NCBI GenBank assembly: GCA_039583875.1 | Contig: CM077150.1 | Span: 180,052,375 to 180,116,374, forward strand | Source of the DNA: Platanthera guangdongensis | Lineage: Eukaryota > Streptophyta > Magnoliopsida > Asparagales > Orchidaceae | Direction of reading: 5' to 3' | Length of the DNA stretch: 64,000 nt | Shown: piece after piece, positions 22,300-35,081 of the stretch | How positions within the stretch are numbered: position 1 is the stretch's first letter | Layout: each line of letters opens with the position of its first letter | Made by a program: the position numbers and the translations under genes | Notes under the pieces: generated by a model | Databases searched by the model: none | Told to the model about the DNA's origin: nothing | Seen by the model: only the letters and a program-made list of their open reading frames with translations

Positions 22300-23038
22300 G
22301 CCATTGTACAACCCACCAAAAAATTCTCTGATGTTGACACGTGCTCAGCAAATATTAACGGGTTGGATGTGTCTTTTCGAGCGCAGAGCTTGCTCAAAAA
22401 GAGCGGGGATTGTGTACAACCCCATATTCACTGAGTTAGACCAGGAGACACCAATGGTCAGGATTAGGCTAGCCAGAGGAGCTCTCGCCCTGAAGAAGTT
22501 CTCGCCATAAGTTGGGCGAGAACGCTTGCGCTTGCGCCAAGCTCCTGCCTTGGAGGAGCTCTACCCTATAAGCAGGCGAGATCGCTTGCGCCGGACTATG
22601 GGTAGGAAGGCTCTCGGCTCAGAGTTTTTGCCGGGTGGGGCGCATGGCCCGGGGTAAAATGACCTAATTACCCTCAGGTAAAATTACCCCTATACCCTCA
22701 GGATAAACAACGGGATTTGGCTATGAGCAAATCAACTAAGGGTATTTCAGTAATTTCAGGTCAGCAAAAGGCAATAAATAGACCCATAAGGACTCCTTAG
22801 AAGGCAAGCTTTCATTATCTTCCAATCTCCAATGCTTTCTAAGGAGCTCCTAGCCCAGCTTTTGGCTTTGGAGGGGAAGCTCTCAGAGATCTTCCGGGTG
22901 TGAGGTGGGACCTCCCTTCTGAGGCTTTGGGTCAGTCTTAGGTCCTTTGAATCTAGTCGAGGGTTGAGGCTTGAGAGAAGTAGGTGTTGGCTGCACCCCT
23001 ATTTTGAACTCCCGTTGAGGTCATTTTTGGCTTCAACA
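22300..23038. other. Non-coding upstream region, possible LTR
   Basis: No gene is supported. Read on the minus strand it starts TGTTGAAGCC at 23038, where homology to the element A LTR stops abruptly, and it leads to the gene P TATA box. It contains many GCGAGA/TCTCGC words also frequent in genes P and Q, and an AATAAATAGACC stretch near 22773. It may be the 5' LTR of the element to which P and Q belong, but I found no primer site and no second copy. Confidence 0.35.
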
Positions 23039-24350
23039 GCGGGTACGGTTCCTCCTAACCCGTTGCTCACACCGCCCTATCACCTTAAGACATGGGCGCG
23101 GGTCAAACTTCCCCGAGTCCCAAACCGATCACACACTTCACATAACCCAGTTATGTGCAAGTTGGCTCCCAGGCCACCATGTTGGCAGAATCACGCATCT
23201 GCCCAGTTTTCTGAGTGCACCTTAGAGTTAGTCCCCAAGTCTCCCTGTTGCAATCTACCGTGTAGAAAACCCAAAAAACAAACATCTGCACGGAGTCTTC
23301 TCCGGCCATTCATGCAATGCAACATCACCGATCCAGACCAACTTGTCCGGGTAGGCTTCAGACATCATGCCTATGTCCGTTTCTCGATTACGGACTCTAC
23401 TTGCTAAATAATGGGGACTATTCATGTCTACCCGAAGGAACGCCTCACAATCACCGCAAACTCGCGAGAGCGGGCTTCCTATGCAAAGGAACGGTGGACT
23501 TCACATGTCCTATGATGATAATCATTACCCTAGCATTCCTCTTTGGCGTCATGGAAATCTATGCGGATGAAAAGCACCACAATGTCCTCGCCTTCGTAGA
23601 TCCGAAGTCGGCTTGCGATTTGGGGCTCTAAAGCTCCGCCGGCGGCCAGATATATCTCCCTTCTTCTTCCTTGCTCTCCCCTCTCTCTAGAACTCTAGAA
23701 AGAGAATAACCCAAAGAGAATGAGGGCTTTCAACCATATTCCCCGGTATAACACAGCAAGAATAGCCCTAAATCGTTGGATCCCAAAATAAGGAAACAAA
23801 CGTCCACGATTCGAGCTTGAAATCCAAAACCTGGGCCGAACACGGCTTGTGACACGCCCGTGTCCAAGGCCGTGTGTCCCATTTGACGTCGAAACCGTCG
23901 CGTCCCAAAAAGTACACGGACTCTCGACACGCCCGTGTCCGACTTGACACGCCCGTGTCATCCAGTACACAGCCGTGTAGCGGGTTGTGTTCCTCCATCA
24001 ACACAGGACCAACACCAACCCATGAAGGACACAGGTATTGGATACGCCCGTATTCCAAATGACACGCCCGTGTCATACCCGAACATGCCTGGGCTCCAGG
24101 CCATGTTTCTGCCCCAACTCAACTCAGCCAACTACCAGAGTAGGACATGGCCTGGGACACGCCCGTGTCGCAGGCCGTGTTCGCTGCTCGACGATTGTCG
24201 ACTGAAATTTGTCAACCACACGGCCATTGTCGAACCCGAGCACGATACGCCCCTGGGACACGCCCATGTCCCAGGCCGTGTGCCCCCTGCCAAATTCCAA
24301 ACTTGGCTCAAATCGCCATCCGTCATTGTTTTGAGTTTCGAGGAGTTACA
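23039..24350 (-). mobile_element. Element A 3' LTR, truncated
   Basis: It starts on the minus strand with TGTAACTCCTCGAAAC at 24350. It contains ACACGGGCGTGTC-type words (23840-24290) and aligns along its length with 57457-58767 of the 5' LTR. At 23039 homology ends; the 5' LTR continues about 770 bases further (excluding the 5S array), so that much is missing here. Confidence 0.8.
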
Positions 24351-24413
24351 ACTCTGTCCATCTTAAAAGAATTTTGTCCCGAAATTACATAAAGCAAAGA
24401 TAAAAAACAAAGC

Positions 24414-25826
24414 TTAAACGGTACCTGAGTGGAATAACTCCGGGTACTTCTCAAGCATGGTCTGCTCTCGCTCCCATGAGAGCTCCTCCCGACCGCAATT
24501 GTCCCAACAGACCTTGACCATACTGATCGCCTTGTTGCGTAACCTCTTGACTTCCGAGTCCTCAATGCGAATGGGCTTGACCTTCGTCGTCAACCCATTA
24601 TCGACCGGCACTTGATCAACCGCAATCACTTGCGAAGGCTCCTGCACCGCCTTCCGCAGCACCGATATGTAGAATACATCATGTAGACCACTTAGCTCCA
24701 CCAATAGCCTCAATCGATAAGCTGCTTCGCCAATCCGCTCCAGCACCTCAAATGGTCCAAGGTACCTCTGGCTTAGCTTCTTCAAGTGCCGTACCCGCGA
24801 GACACCCTTGAACGGCTTAATCTTCAAGTATACCCAGTTTCCGACAGCGAACTCCACGTTCCTATGCTTGGCATTGTAGTACTTAGCTTGGCGATCCTGA
24901 GCGATCAGCAATCTCTCTCGAATCATTCGAACGAACGACGTTGCATCTTCCACCTCTTGGCGCTTGTACAACTTTGACTCACTCGTTTCCAACCAAGACA
25001 ACGGCCTGCGACATCTCCTTCCATAAAGTGCCTCGAAGGGCGCCATTTGTATGCTCTCCTGGTAGCTATTGTTGTAAGCGAATTCCACCAAGTATAGGTG
25101 ATCTTCCCACTACTTCCCGAAATCGAGAACGCACATGCGAAGCATGTCTTCCATCATCCTATTGACCCTCTCGGTCTGACCATCCGTCTGCGGATGAAAG
25201 GCCGTGCTGAAACTCAGTTTTGTTCCCAACATTTGCTGCACCAACCTCCAATCATTGGACGTGAACTGCCCAACTTGGTCACTCACGATGCTGCAGGGTA
25301 CACCGTAAAGCCGTACAATAATATTTACATATAACTTTGCCATTTTCTCCACGGAATCATCCTTCCTATGCGGAATGAAGTGCGACACCTTCTTCAAACG
25401 ATCTATGACCACCCAGATGGCGTCGTTTCCCTTCTGCGACCTTGGCAAGCCATGCACAAATTTCATAGTAATGTCGTCGAACTTCCACTCCGGAATAGGC
25501 AAGGACTTCAAGAATCCTCTAGGCTTTTGGCACTCCGCCTTCACCAAGGCGCATGTTTGACACTTCGCCACGTACAATGCCACATCCTTTTTAAGTCCTG
25601 GCCACCAGAACAATTTCTTCATATCGCGGTACATCTTCTTTCTCCCCGGGTGAATCGAGTACTTGGTATGATGAGCCTCATACATCAATTCCACCCGCAA
25701 TTTGTCCAAATTTGGGACCCACAGACGACCATCCTTCCATAGCAATCCATCCACGACCTCAAATTGGGAACTTGACCCATCCAAAGCCTCAACCATGATT
25801 TGCTTCATGCGGCCATCCAAATCCAA
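24414..25826 (-). pseudogene. Element A integrase and chromodomain
   Basis: The HHCC finger (HHTKYSIH...CQTC) is near 25690-25555. Catalytic core: the block normally SMDF reads TMKF here (about 25463), so the first catalytic Asp is replaced by Lys. The second Asp (VSDQVGQF) and the Glu (GQTERV) remain. A TAG at 25110-25112 splits the frame after DFGK, and the same frame continues with WEDHLY. The C-terminal part holds [13 protein letters not shown] and the chromodomain-like VKVCWDN...LSWERE, ending ELFHSGTV. Its role in the intact element is insertion of the DNA copy, with the chromodomain guiding it to chromatin. This copy is inactive. Confidence 0.85.
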
Positions 25827-25856
25827 AGCCTACCGAATCCGATCAGCCAGGTCACA

Positions 25857-26319
25857 CTAAACTTCTATCCAGTTCAATAACGCTTCGACACTTGTCTGCT
25901 TGTCTACGCAAGAGATCTCCAACGCCTCCAACTCCCGAACCAACCTCTCGTCATGGACCGACAGCCAATTGGCTTGAGCTTGGGCCCTGCGACTCAACGC
26001 ATCCGCAACTACATTGCCTTTCACAGGCACATAATGAATTTTGAACGTGTAGTCCCCCAGGAACTCCATCCATCTCCGCTGTCTCATGTTTAGATCTTTC
26101 TGATACAATAAGTATTTCAGGCTCTTGTGGTCGGTATAAATATCGACCGTCACCTTGTACAAGTAGTGCCTCCACAGCTTCAAGGCAAAAATCACGGCCG
26201 CTAACTCCAAGTCATGGACCGGATAATTCCTCTCATGCACTTTCAGCTATCGTGAGCCATACGCTATCACACTTCTATGCTGCATTAGGACACAACCCAA
26301 TCCACTGCCCGAAGCACCG
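25857..26319 (-). pseudogene. Element A RNase H
   Basis: The fragment runs from [11 protein letters not shown] next to the solo LTR insertion to [14 protein letters not shown] and a stop. [11 protein letters not shown] and ADALSR motifs are present; a TAG follows AYGSR near 26249. The preceding part of RNase H is on the far side of the insertion at 28250. It would remove the RNA strand during reverse transcription. Confidence 0.8.
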
Positions 26320-28254
26320 TGATGAGGAATTTTATAGTTCTAAAAAGTATATCCAAACTATAATCCCGAAATAGGCAAGCACACCTATCAAAATATAGTA
26401 TAGGAAATGTCGTATTAGACTCGGGGCCTGTTGAGTACTTCTACTCACGCAAATTGATATTATTTTATCGGAATATAAATTGAAGGTAAATTAAAACTAA
26501 AGCTGAAAACAAACGAAAAGATAACACTTGATCTAGAATCCCATTGGATTAAAATGAACCTTCATAAACATAAAGTACGCAAGACTCTTAAATTGCTCAC
26601 TCAACCGTGGAAGTTCCTAATTACAAAAGCGTCTCTCTCGAGCTCATGCTTTTGACTAACCTTAGGTTGATCGATTAAGACCTCTCGGCCAGTCGAAACC
26701 CCTAAGCTTGCTTTAGGCGGTGAACCACTCTATTGGATTTCACTCCAATCCGGAGGATTTATGTCGTCCTCTCTCGAGGAGTGCATGCAACTCCTTTTAT
26801 CTTTGAGTGATCTACTCGTATCCGCAACCTCTCGGTCATTTAGGATACGGATCTTGGATCAAAAAACATATCCGCGAAATATGAATTCGACGAAATATAA
26901 ATCAAAGATAAATCATAAGCGAGCAAAATTAAGAACAAGACATTTGATAAAGAAAAGAAGAGTTTATTTTATTCCAAGCTTCATCATGATCAAGTACTTA
27001 TGGAAATTTAGCTACTCATAATTGAAAAATACATTCTATCACTATGAAATAAAAGAGTGCAATTGCATGAAAAGAAAAATCTAAACTATATTGCAAATAA
27101 AATAAAATTGCATAAAATAAAACTAACTCCAAAGATATTCCGAAAATAAGCCACCCAAACCGATTTTCAACCCCAATGGTGGACTCCCCTCATCATTCCC
27201 CCTTGGCCATTATTTATAGGAAAAAAAGAAAGGATGAAAGACACATGAAAGGTTGGAAGGCCAAGGGTAAGAGGAGGAAAATAAAGTGATAATAATAATT
27301 AAATATTATTGAAATATATGAAAAAACAACCAAATTAAATGAGGGAGTTTCATAGTTTATAAAGAGGAGATGAATGGTGAACATAATTACTAAAATTAAG
27401 ATGGAGTTGAAACATCAAATATTTATCAAATATTTAAGAGGAGGTAAATAGAGGGAAGAGATAATGAAGAAGAATATAAAGGTGGTGCTTTCATGGAATA
27501 AAGAGGAGCTATCGGTTTCTTGGAGAAATGAAGATGGGAAGTAAATGGTTATAGTAATAATAATAATAATAAAGTGCATGTATTTAACTGTGGCAGGTTT
27601 TAGAGAGAGAAAGGGGTGGTGATGTAGGTTGTATGATGAGGTGGCGGCTTTGACATGAAAAGGTGATGGCGATGGCATTGTGCATGAGAATGATAAAAAT
27701 AGTTGAATGTCGAAGACTTGTTTAGCGCCGGTCATTTTGAGAGTTGGCGATGATGGCATGGCGACATCAATGCATAATAATATATTTGTCATGAGCTTGC
27801 ATGAAGAAAAGCTGACTGGGTGGTTGCGACATGAAATGCTTGATCGGCTTGAACGAGTGCAGTGAGACTTTGCCTTGGTTTCATGTAGACTGCATGAATT
27901 GCTCGGCCAATGCGACGACTTCGGTAAATATTTCTTTTCCAAACGTCGGGAGCGCGACCACGTCAATAAACCTACAAAAATAAATATATATAAAATTAGT
28001 AAAATAAAATATAAAATAAATGATTTATAAATGAAAATATATAAATTATTATTAATTTTATATTAATTATTAAACTAAAATAAATACTAAATAATAGTTA
28101 TAAATCCTACAAAAATAAATAAAACTTAAATTATTTAACATATATCAAAAAGATATAATTTATTAACCAGAATAAATAAAATATGATTAATTAAAACTAA
28201 ATATTAAACTAAATATTATAGTAAAAATACGTGTAAATATTACTTATCACACCA
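26315..28254. mobile_element. Solo LTR, Athila-like family
   Basis: The LTR is 26320-28249 (1930 bp), starting TGATGAGGAATTTT and ending ACTTATCA. The flanks are CACCG (26315-26319) and CACCA (28250-28254), a 5-bp duplication with one mismatch, within the RNase H region of element A. It shares words with the LTR at 62831 and, more weakly, with the Athila LTRs: GGCAAGCACACCTATC and the CCTCTCTCGAGG-GCATGC-CAACTC block. It is very AT-rich at its right end. The 183-codon open frame at 27415-27966 has no recognisable domain and is probably chance. Confidence 0.8.
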
Positions 28255-29069
28255 CTATAGATCTCAAAACCTTCGGTCCCACTCTACGAACTCAGCACAG
28301 GCGCCGTGGTCAACCGACTCTTCAGCTCCTCAAAAGCTCGTGCGCACTCCGACGTCCAAACGAACTCCTACTCTTTCCTCATCAGATTCGTGAGGGGTAA
28401 CATTATCCGCGAGAACTTCTCCACGAAGTGCCTGTAATAGCTGACAAGCCCCAGAAAACTCCGGACTTCCGCAACCGTAGATAGCACAGGCCAATCTCGT
28501 ATCGCAATAATCTTCGCCGGATCCACCGCAATTCCCTCTCCACTGACTATATGACCAAGGAACACTACTGAGGACAAACAAAACTTGCATTTGGAGAACT
28601 TGGTGTAAAATTGATTCCTTCTCAGCGTCTCCAACACCAAATGTAGATGCTTAAAGTGATCCTCCTCACTCTGCGAGTACACAAATATGTCATCGATGAA
28701 GATGATCGCAAAGTGGACTAGGTACTCCCTGAAAGTCCTGTTCATCAGATCCATGAACACTGACGGCGCATTCGTCAACCCAAACAACATGACCGTAAAC
28801 TCGTAATGCACGTATCTCGTACTAAAAGCTGTCTTGAGGATATCACTCTCCCTTATCCTTAGCTGATAATAACCAGACTTGAGATCCAATTTCGAGTACA
28901 CCGATGACCCGACTAACTGATCGAACAGATCATCAATCCTCAGGATCGGGTACGTGTTCTTCTCCGTTAGCTTGTTCTGTTCTCGGTAATCAATACAAAG
29001 TCTCAAGCCTCCGTCCTTCTTCTTAACAAAAAGAACCGGTGCGCTCCAAGACGACGAACTTGGACGCAC
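28250..29069 (-). pseudogene. Element A reverse transcriptase
   Basis: RT blocks in order: [60 protein letters not shown] and the catalytic FIDDIFVYS (near 28690). The connection and start of RNase H ([20 protein letters not shown]) follow. The open frame ends after LMRKE near 28368, and the rest to the insertion is in a disturbed frame. A frame change just upstream separates it from the protease part. Confidence 0.85.
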
Positions 29070-29104
29070 ATACCCTTACTCCAACAACTCTTGAAGTTGT
29101 ACCT

Positions 29105-29703
29105 TCAGCTCTGCCATCTCCTTAGGCGCTGCCGATACGGAGAGCGTGACACGGGTTTTACACCTGGCACTAGCTCGATGGTGTAATCAATCTCCCGTTG
29201 AGGTGGGGATCCAGGAAGATCGCCAGGAAACACATCAGGGTACTCGGATACCACTGAAATACTGTCCAACATAGGCTTAGGCTTTGCAACCTCCACTAGC
29301 GTGAAGAACAGCTCTGCTCCAGCACGAACCGCCTTCACCACCTGCAGATCAGACATCAAAGTCTTGCTCGACCCTTTCAAGCCCGTAAAAGTCGTCTCAC
29401 GACCTATACCCAACTTGACCTCCTTGCGACTGCAATCAATATGAGCTTGCTACTCTGAGAGCTAGTCCATGTCAAATATCACGTCGAACTCCACCAGCGA
29501 AAGTAACGACGCTTGAAAATCGAACTCTTGATTCCCAATACGAATATTTACGCCACAGACTCTATCCGCGCGTATCGAACATCCATTCCGCAACAACACA
29601 TACAGTTTGTCCTTTCGCCATCGAAGAAGGTACTCCGATGAGCGATATGAATACAAAAAAGGAATGTGAAGCTCCCGTATCAAAGAGTGCTCTCCCCGGA
29701 TTC
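29105..29703 (-). pseudogene. Element A protease and RT-proximal linker
   Basis: Immediately beside the Athila insertion the minus strand reads [14 protein letters not shown] (about 29692-29660), the protease active site. Stops and a frame change follow. The later block reads LVEFDVIFDMD (near 29470), then VVSEYPDVFPGDLPGSPP (near 29230), the usual lead-in to RT. The linker to gag is cut by the Athila array; gag resumes at 53684. Confidence 0.75.
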
Positions 29704-31324
29704 TGATGATTTTTCTTGCTAACAAGTAATAACTCAATGTGATTTCATTCTACATTCTAATACAACTATGTAGATGGAATTAAAATAGATTGAATTAGCA
29801 TTCAGGCAAGCACACCTATCAATCGTAATATATGAGAAATCTACATCTCGTGTTGTATTCCACAGGGTCGTTTCAACTATTCGTACTCACCCTCCCTTTA
29901 TTATCATACCTCTAAATAAAAGTGATATTTAAACTACATTAACCTAACTATGACCAATTGGATGATTCAGTATTGGAGAAGTAAAAACGATGAAAACATG
30001 AAGCTTTTAAACAATTACATGAACAAATTCATTTATTAGTTCAATTCTAAGCGATCATGACATGAAAAGACTGTTAAATTTGTGCAATGTAAAGGTTAAT
30101 TTTTCATCAAAATTCTCTCTCGAGCAATTCCAAATCTAAACCTAATATAGTAAATTTTCTCTCGAACAATTTACGACACTCAAGTTCGCATTAAATAAAG
30201 TACCTTTATTGCTACATAAATTCATGAATTTTATCTCTAAATTAACATGAATCCTTTTATTCGTGTTCTAATTTTCCAAACAAAATGTCTCTCGATCATA
30301 AAGTTTGAATTACAAAGGGAATTATCATCACAATATGAACATACCAAAATCATTGCAAAGAACCAATTTCTCAATCTAGCCAATTGCAAATTTTGTAAAA
30401 CAAATAAATAATTCATAAGGAGGATTAAACACTTTGTTTGCAAGCATAAACACAAATAAAATACTACAAATGTAACATAATCAAAGTGATACATGATTAC
30501 TAGAATGTTCAAAGAGAAGTTCATGCAAATTAAAATGAAATTTGAAGATGGATCATCAAGAGAAAGAAAGGATTCAAAGGGGTTAATGATTAAATAAAAA
30601 TACATAGAAATACCCTTCAATCCTCCTTGTCTTGGATGCTCCCCTTCGGCCTCCAGCAGTTCTCCAATCCAGAAATGATCCAAAAGTCCTAAACAAATTT
30701 TTCTATAGGAAATATATAGTTCCCTTGCAAACAGGTCGGACACAGGGTCGCACACAGCCGTGTGGTAGGCCGTGTGGACGGTTCCTAGGCGGTTCCTGGG
30801 CGGTTCCCCACGAGCAGGCGTGTCTGGTCGTGGGCCGTGTCAGATGACACGGGTATGGACACGGCCGTGTGTTCGGCCGTGTTCCTCAGACACGGGTTGG
30901 TCGGCAGTCGTGTGCAAAGATGACACGGGTATGCACACGGGCATGTGCCATACCCGTGTGAGGTTCCATCGTCTGCGCCCAAATTCTTCAGCTCCAGGTG
31001 CATAGGACACGGGTAGGCACACGGCCGTGTGTCTGGCCGTGTACACCAAATTTTCATCCTGTCATCAGCCATGTTGACTCCGTGAACTCCTCTGTTTGCT
31101 CCGAGACTTTTAGGTCTATTGGTTGGCATTACCTGCAATAGAAAAATGATAGACTCAGTAAATAGTTTATTACAAGAACTGCCAAAGACTTCTAAATACG
31201 CTCTTCTATCTATGATACGACAATTTCTTTACTATTATCATGAAATCAACACAAAAAGGGGTAGGAAATAGTAGACATGATTACAATTATGATAGTAAAA
31301 AGCCTATCATAATCGTACTCATCA
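29704..31324 (-). mobile_element. Athila LTR C1 (3' LTR of body I)
   Basis: 1621 bp. Read as sense (minus strand) it starts TGATGAGTACGATTATG and ends AAGAAAAATCATCA. A block with CACACGGCCGTGTG words is at 30730-31045. No coding potential is supported: the frames with TRPC repeats come from this block. Confidence 0.92.
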
Positions 31325-31909
31325 AATACCCCCAGACTTAGATGTTTGCTTGTCCCTAAGCAAACTAATTCAAACACCTGGGTTACCATTAAATAATTTT
31401 GCCTCCACACACTGGTTGCTATGAATTTAAGAGAACTTTGATGATGTAATCGCATAGGAAATAATTTAGCAGACTTTTCTAAATATAGATTTATCTTAAC
31501 ATTCCTCTAATATATCATTTTAACTATCTCTCACTCGCTTTTAGAAATAAAAGTATAGTCATCTTTAACAAATATGAGGAGAAAATAACAATCTCTATAA
31601 GATACGTATTAGTGTTTCAAAACTTATAAGTACTCTTACTGATAATCATGAGCTTACCCTTTTTACACCCTCATCACAGCATAATTTAGAATTAGTAAGG
31701 TTGGATCCTTAGGACTTGAATTTTGGTGTCGCCTTTTTGGCTTAGGATAGAAGATTAAAGGTGAGGTAATCAAGGATAAGTTCGATAAATTTTTCACACC
31801 TAAATCTTAATTGAGCCTTATGTTGGAAGATACCTTAACATATTTCAATTTTATGTAAACACCCCCAGGCTTTGAAATTTGTATATTTCCCACATTTTGA
31901 AGGACACTC

Positions 31910-31964
<55 letters not shown>

Positions 31965-32988
31965 CCAAGGGACCATAGTAGGGATCATTCCAAGTGGGTG
32001 CTAGTATACACGCACTCAAGCCACATATCACTATGTCTTTTTTTGTGGGTTCAAAGTAGGGATCATTCCAAGTGGGTGCAAGGATACACCCACTCAGGCC
32101 ACATATCACAATGAACAAATCATTCCAAGCAGGCATCAATGATAGGTGTGCTAATAGGTAGGGATTTGGCCTTGGTGAATTTTAATAGTAGAGCATCAAA
32201 AGGATGGGGATTAGGTTCAAATTGGTTGTGCAAGGGTATCATGTTAAAGGTGTTGGGATAACAAGGCTCAAGCTATCCAATAGGAGGCCTAAGTCATTTC
32301 GGCCCTTACTAATTAACTTATGTAATATTTTGAGGAATGCTAGAGGGTGAGTCCTAGACATCAATAGGGAGTAATTTTTAATTTTAAAGCCCTAATACCA
32401 AATTATAAAAATGTTACACTCATCGACTCATTTTATTATAGATAAATATATTTTCTAAAATAGAGTGTTGGATAGTTACTAATATAGAGGAGTAATCTTA
32501 AAATTAAATTATATAGAGAAAATTAAGCTAAAAAAAATTTCTATGCTTAATTACGAAATCAACAAAGTTGAATACTCTATGAGTCTACATCAATTCATTT
32601 TAATCAGTGTGCGAAGTTAAATTAAATATTTATAATCCCAAATGAAAGAATAATGAGTGCCTAAAAGATCAACAAAATTTGTAGGGGGGTATAACAAACT
32701 TGAGTATTATGATAAGCAGATTAGAATCAATTGTAACCACATGAATAACCATTCTACCCCCAGACTTAAGATTTGCAATATCCTCAGTGCAATGTAAAAA
32801 GCGGACATAGAGTGATTTCATGATGATATAAGAAAAAAAACTGCTATCATAATAAGTAGAAGAGCACAGTAACGAAACAGGAGCTATAATGGAATGCACT
32901 GATATATAATAGCTGAAAGAACTGAATATACTGATATATAAAAAAATACAAGATACGATACATAAAGATAGCACTATATCTATACATA
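31325..32988 (-). other. Body I 3' non-coding region
   Basis: It lies between the env-position ORF and the LTR. The polypurine tract is the complement of AATACCCCCAGACTT at 31325-31339. A (TA)n run is at about 31912-31960. Two diverged tandem copies of an ~80-bp unit (AGGGATCATTCCAAGTGGGT) are at about 31979 and 32058, with a shorter third near 32120. A second purine-rich word (complement of CTACCCCCAGACTTAAG) near 32754 could be an internal plus-strand primer. No gene seen. Confidence 0.75.
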
Positions 32989-34245
32989 TCAGAAGTAATC
33001 ATGGTGGCCTGTCGTATCGTCTGGGAAGGAAGGCAGGGCTGGAGCTAGCGGCTGGCAAGGGGCGATCCCAAGGTGGTCTCTGATCTGTGTGAGGAGGTCC
33101 TCGGTCCGCTGCTGCGACTCCTTAATGTCCTGTAGGCGCGGCGAGAGCTCGGTCTCGAAAAACTGTCGAAACTCGCGCGAGTATCGTGAATGAGGTGGAG
33201 GAGGTGCAGTAGACGACTCGCCATGTGCGTAAGTGGAATGGGGTGGAGGCACCAATGGCACGTCGAGGTCAGGATCTATCTCATCATCACAGTCATCCTA
33301 TACATGCGGTCAACGTCGAGTAATAGAATATATAACCCCTCCCCGGCCCTGACGGGCGGTGATGAGGTGGAGGGAGCGAAGACTAGCCATCGTGATAGGC
33401 ACGGTCTTTGCGACCACTGTCATCTGGGGGAGGGCTAAAAAGATGCCCATATTCTTCACGAGGCGAGTAATGTAGGGTGCTACACAAATAGACCCTATAC
33501 GAGGGGTGTCAGCCTGATGGAGAATGAACTGGGCTAGAAGATAACCGAGATGTAGAGGATATCGTGAAGTCATGCTGTAGAGGTATAACAGGTCCTGCCT
33601 ACTAACAACTTCGGAGCTTTCTCCCCGGCCGCTCAACGTGTGGCTGAGGAGATGGTGGATGTAATGGAGGGCGGGAGAAATCAATTTAGATGCCTTAGAT
33701 CTCTTGGCCTCGTAGGCGCCAGTGTCAAAAGAAATCTGGCGCCAGATACCACCGGCCATATCGCGGTTGGGGTGTTCGAAGTAGAGCTCGGGGTAGGCAG
33801 CACTAAAAAGGAATGAATCCTCATACACCCCTAAATATTGGGTGAACTGGAGCATGGTGAGTGTATAAAATGTACCACCCACTCGAAATGAAACTATCCC
33901 CTCGGGCGCGTGCGGCGCATCGATGAAGTTAGGCCGAAAGCTGGAATAAAACGAAGATAGGAACTCTAAAGTGAGTTCCCTAAAGCCTAACTCCTCTATG
34001 GCAAAAAATTGATCCCACCCCGTTACAGAAATTAACCCCTTGACATCTCCAGCTAAGTTTATCTCTTCAAGCACGCTCCAATCAATTATACCTATATCTT
34101 GAAAATTTTTTGATTACAAACGGTTGAAGCGGGCGGTGTGTGATGCATCGGTGAAAATTAGCGGAGCAGCGGAATCCCGCCTCTCTGTTGAGACTTGTAG
34201 TTCCGGTCGGCGATGGCGACCTCCATGACTTCTTCCGGAAGACAT
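32989..34245 (-). pseudogene. Body I env-position ORF (Athila ORF-1 type)
   Basis: Start MSSGRSHGG at 34243-34245. The protein of about 418 residues has WSVLEEINLAGDV, then FLSSFYSSFRPNF, VGGTFYTLTMLQFTQYLGVY, DMAGGIWRQIS, LISPALHYIHHLLSHTLSGR, RYPLHLGYLLAQFI and a Pro-rich tail ending HHDYF. This pattern matches the plant Athila ORF-1/putative transposon protein family. I see no signal peptide or convincing membrane segment, so an envelope role is not shown. Two stops: TAA at 34114-34116 (CAA in body II) and TGA near 33310 (GGA in body II). Confidence 0.75.
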
Positions 34246-35081
34246 GACGTAGAAGGGGAAAATACGAGTGGAGGGGGACGAGAATTGGAAAAGAAGGCAC
34301 CTTGAGGATCAGGCTACGTGGAGATTTGTGATGGGAGAATATTAGAATGAGCAAAAAAAGAAATCCACACGGCCCTATTTATAGGGGTTGCACACGGGTT
34401 CGCACACGGGCGTGTGTGAACCCGTGTTAGGGAATCAGCAGCCTCGTGGAACACGGGGTGCGTCGGTCCGTGTAAAAAAATGGAACACGGGTGCGCACAC
34501 GGCCGTGTGTGCACCCGTGTTAGGGGATCCGAGGCCTCATGGAACACGGGGCTGCCTCGGTTCGTGTGGTCAAACTGGCTGGGGACAGCGCGTCAGGTGG
34601 ACACGGGTGACAACACGGCCGTGTGTTGCCCCGTGTCGCAGCTGGCACGGTACACAAACATGGGTATGTAGGTGACACGGCTGTGTGTTATCCGACACGC
34701 CCGTGTCTGGTGTCTCGACACATCGGTCTCGACGATCGTCGAGCGATAGACACGGCTAGGAACACGGGTTGGTGCGAACCCGTGTTGTGCTCGGGATGAA
34801 ATTGGCCTTTTCTCGGAATTAATCCACACGGCTGGGCCTGAGCCTGTGTCATGCACACGACTAACCACACGGGCATGTGTGTAGGCGTGTGCCACTCCCA
34901 TTTTGAATTTCTCAAAAGAAAAAAAAAATTTTTACAGAAAATTTTTTTTCTCTCATTAAAATTTTGATGGAAATTTCTTTTCAATAAATTTTTTTTTCTT
35001 TTCATTAATTTTTCATTGCAACTAATTAGATTTATACTAAAACAAGAATACTTAGAAACACCTACTATAGTTAATATGAAA
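34246..35081 (-). other. Body I spacer between integrase and env-position ORF
   Basis: No coding sequence. 34380-34890 is full of ACACGGGTGCGCACACGGCC-type words in the same style as the LTR blocks. 34910-35010 is T-rich on the plus strand. Possible promoter function for the downstream ORF cannot be judged from sequence. Confidence 0.6.

Noticed and set aside
27415..27966. 183-codon minus-strand open frame in the solo LTR
   Set aside because: Ser/Phe-rich low-complexity translation of LTR sequence without homologous motif; no support for a gene.
29462..29737. Open frame read as SLIREL/HIPFLYSYR as a separate protein
   Set aside because: It is another frame across the element A protease; the true frame next to it reads DTGASHSF.
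31912..31962. (TA)n run as a possible TATA promoter
   Set aside because: It is a microsatellite of variable length between bodies I and II, with no gene at a suitable distance on either strand.
32989..34245. A true retroviral-type envelope gene in the Athila bodies
   Set aside because: The position fits, but I see no signal peptide, furin-like site or clear membrane anchor; the similarity is to the Athila ORF-1 type of plant transposon protein.
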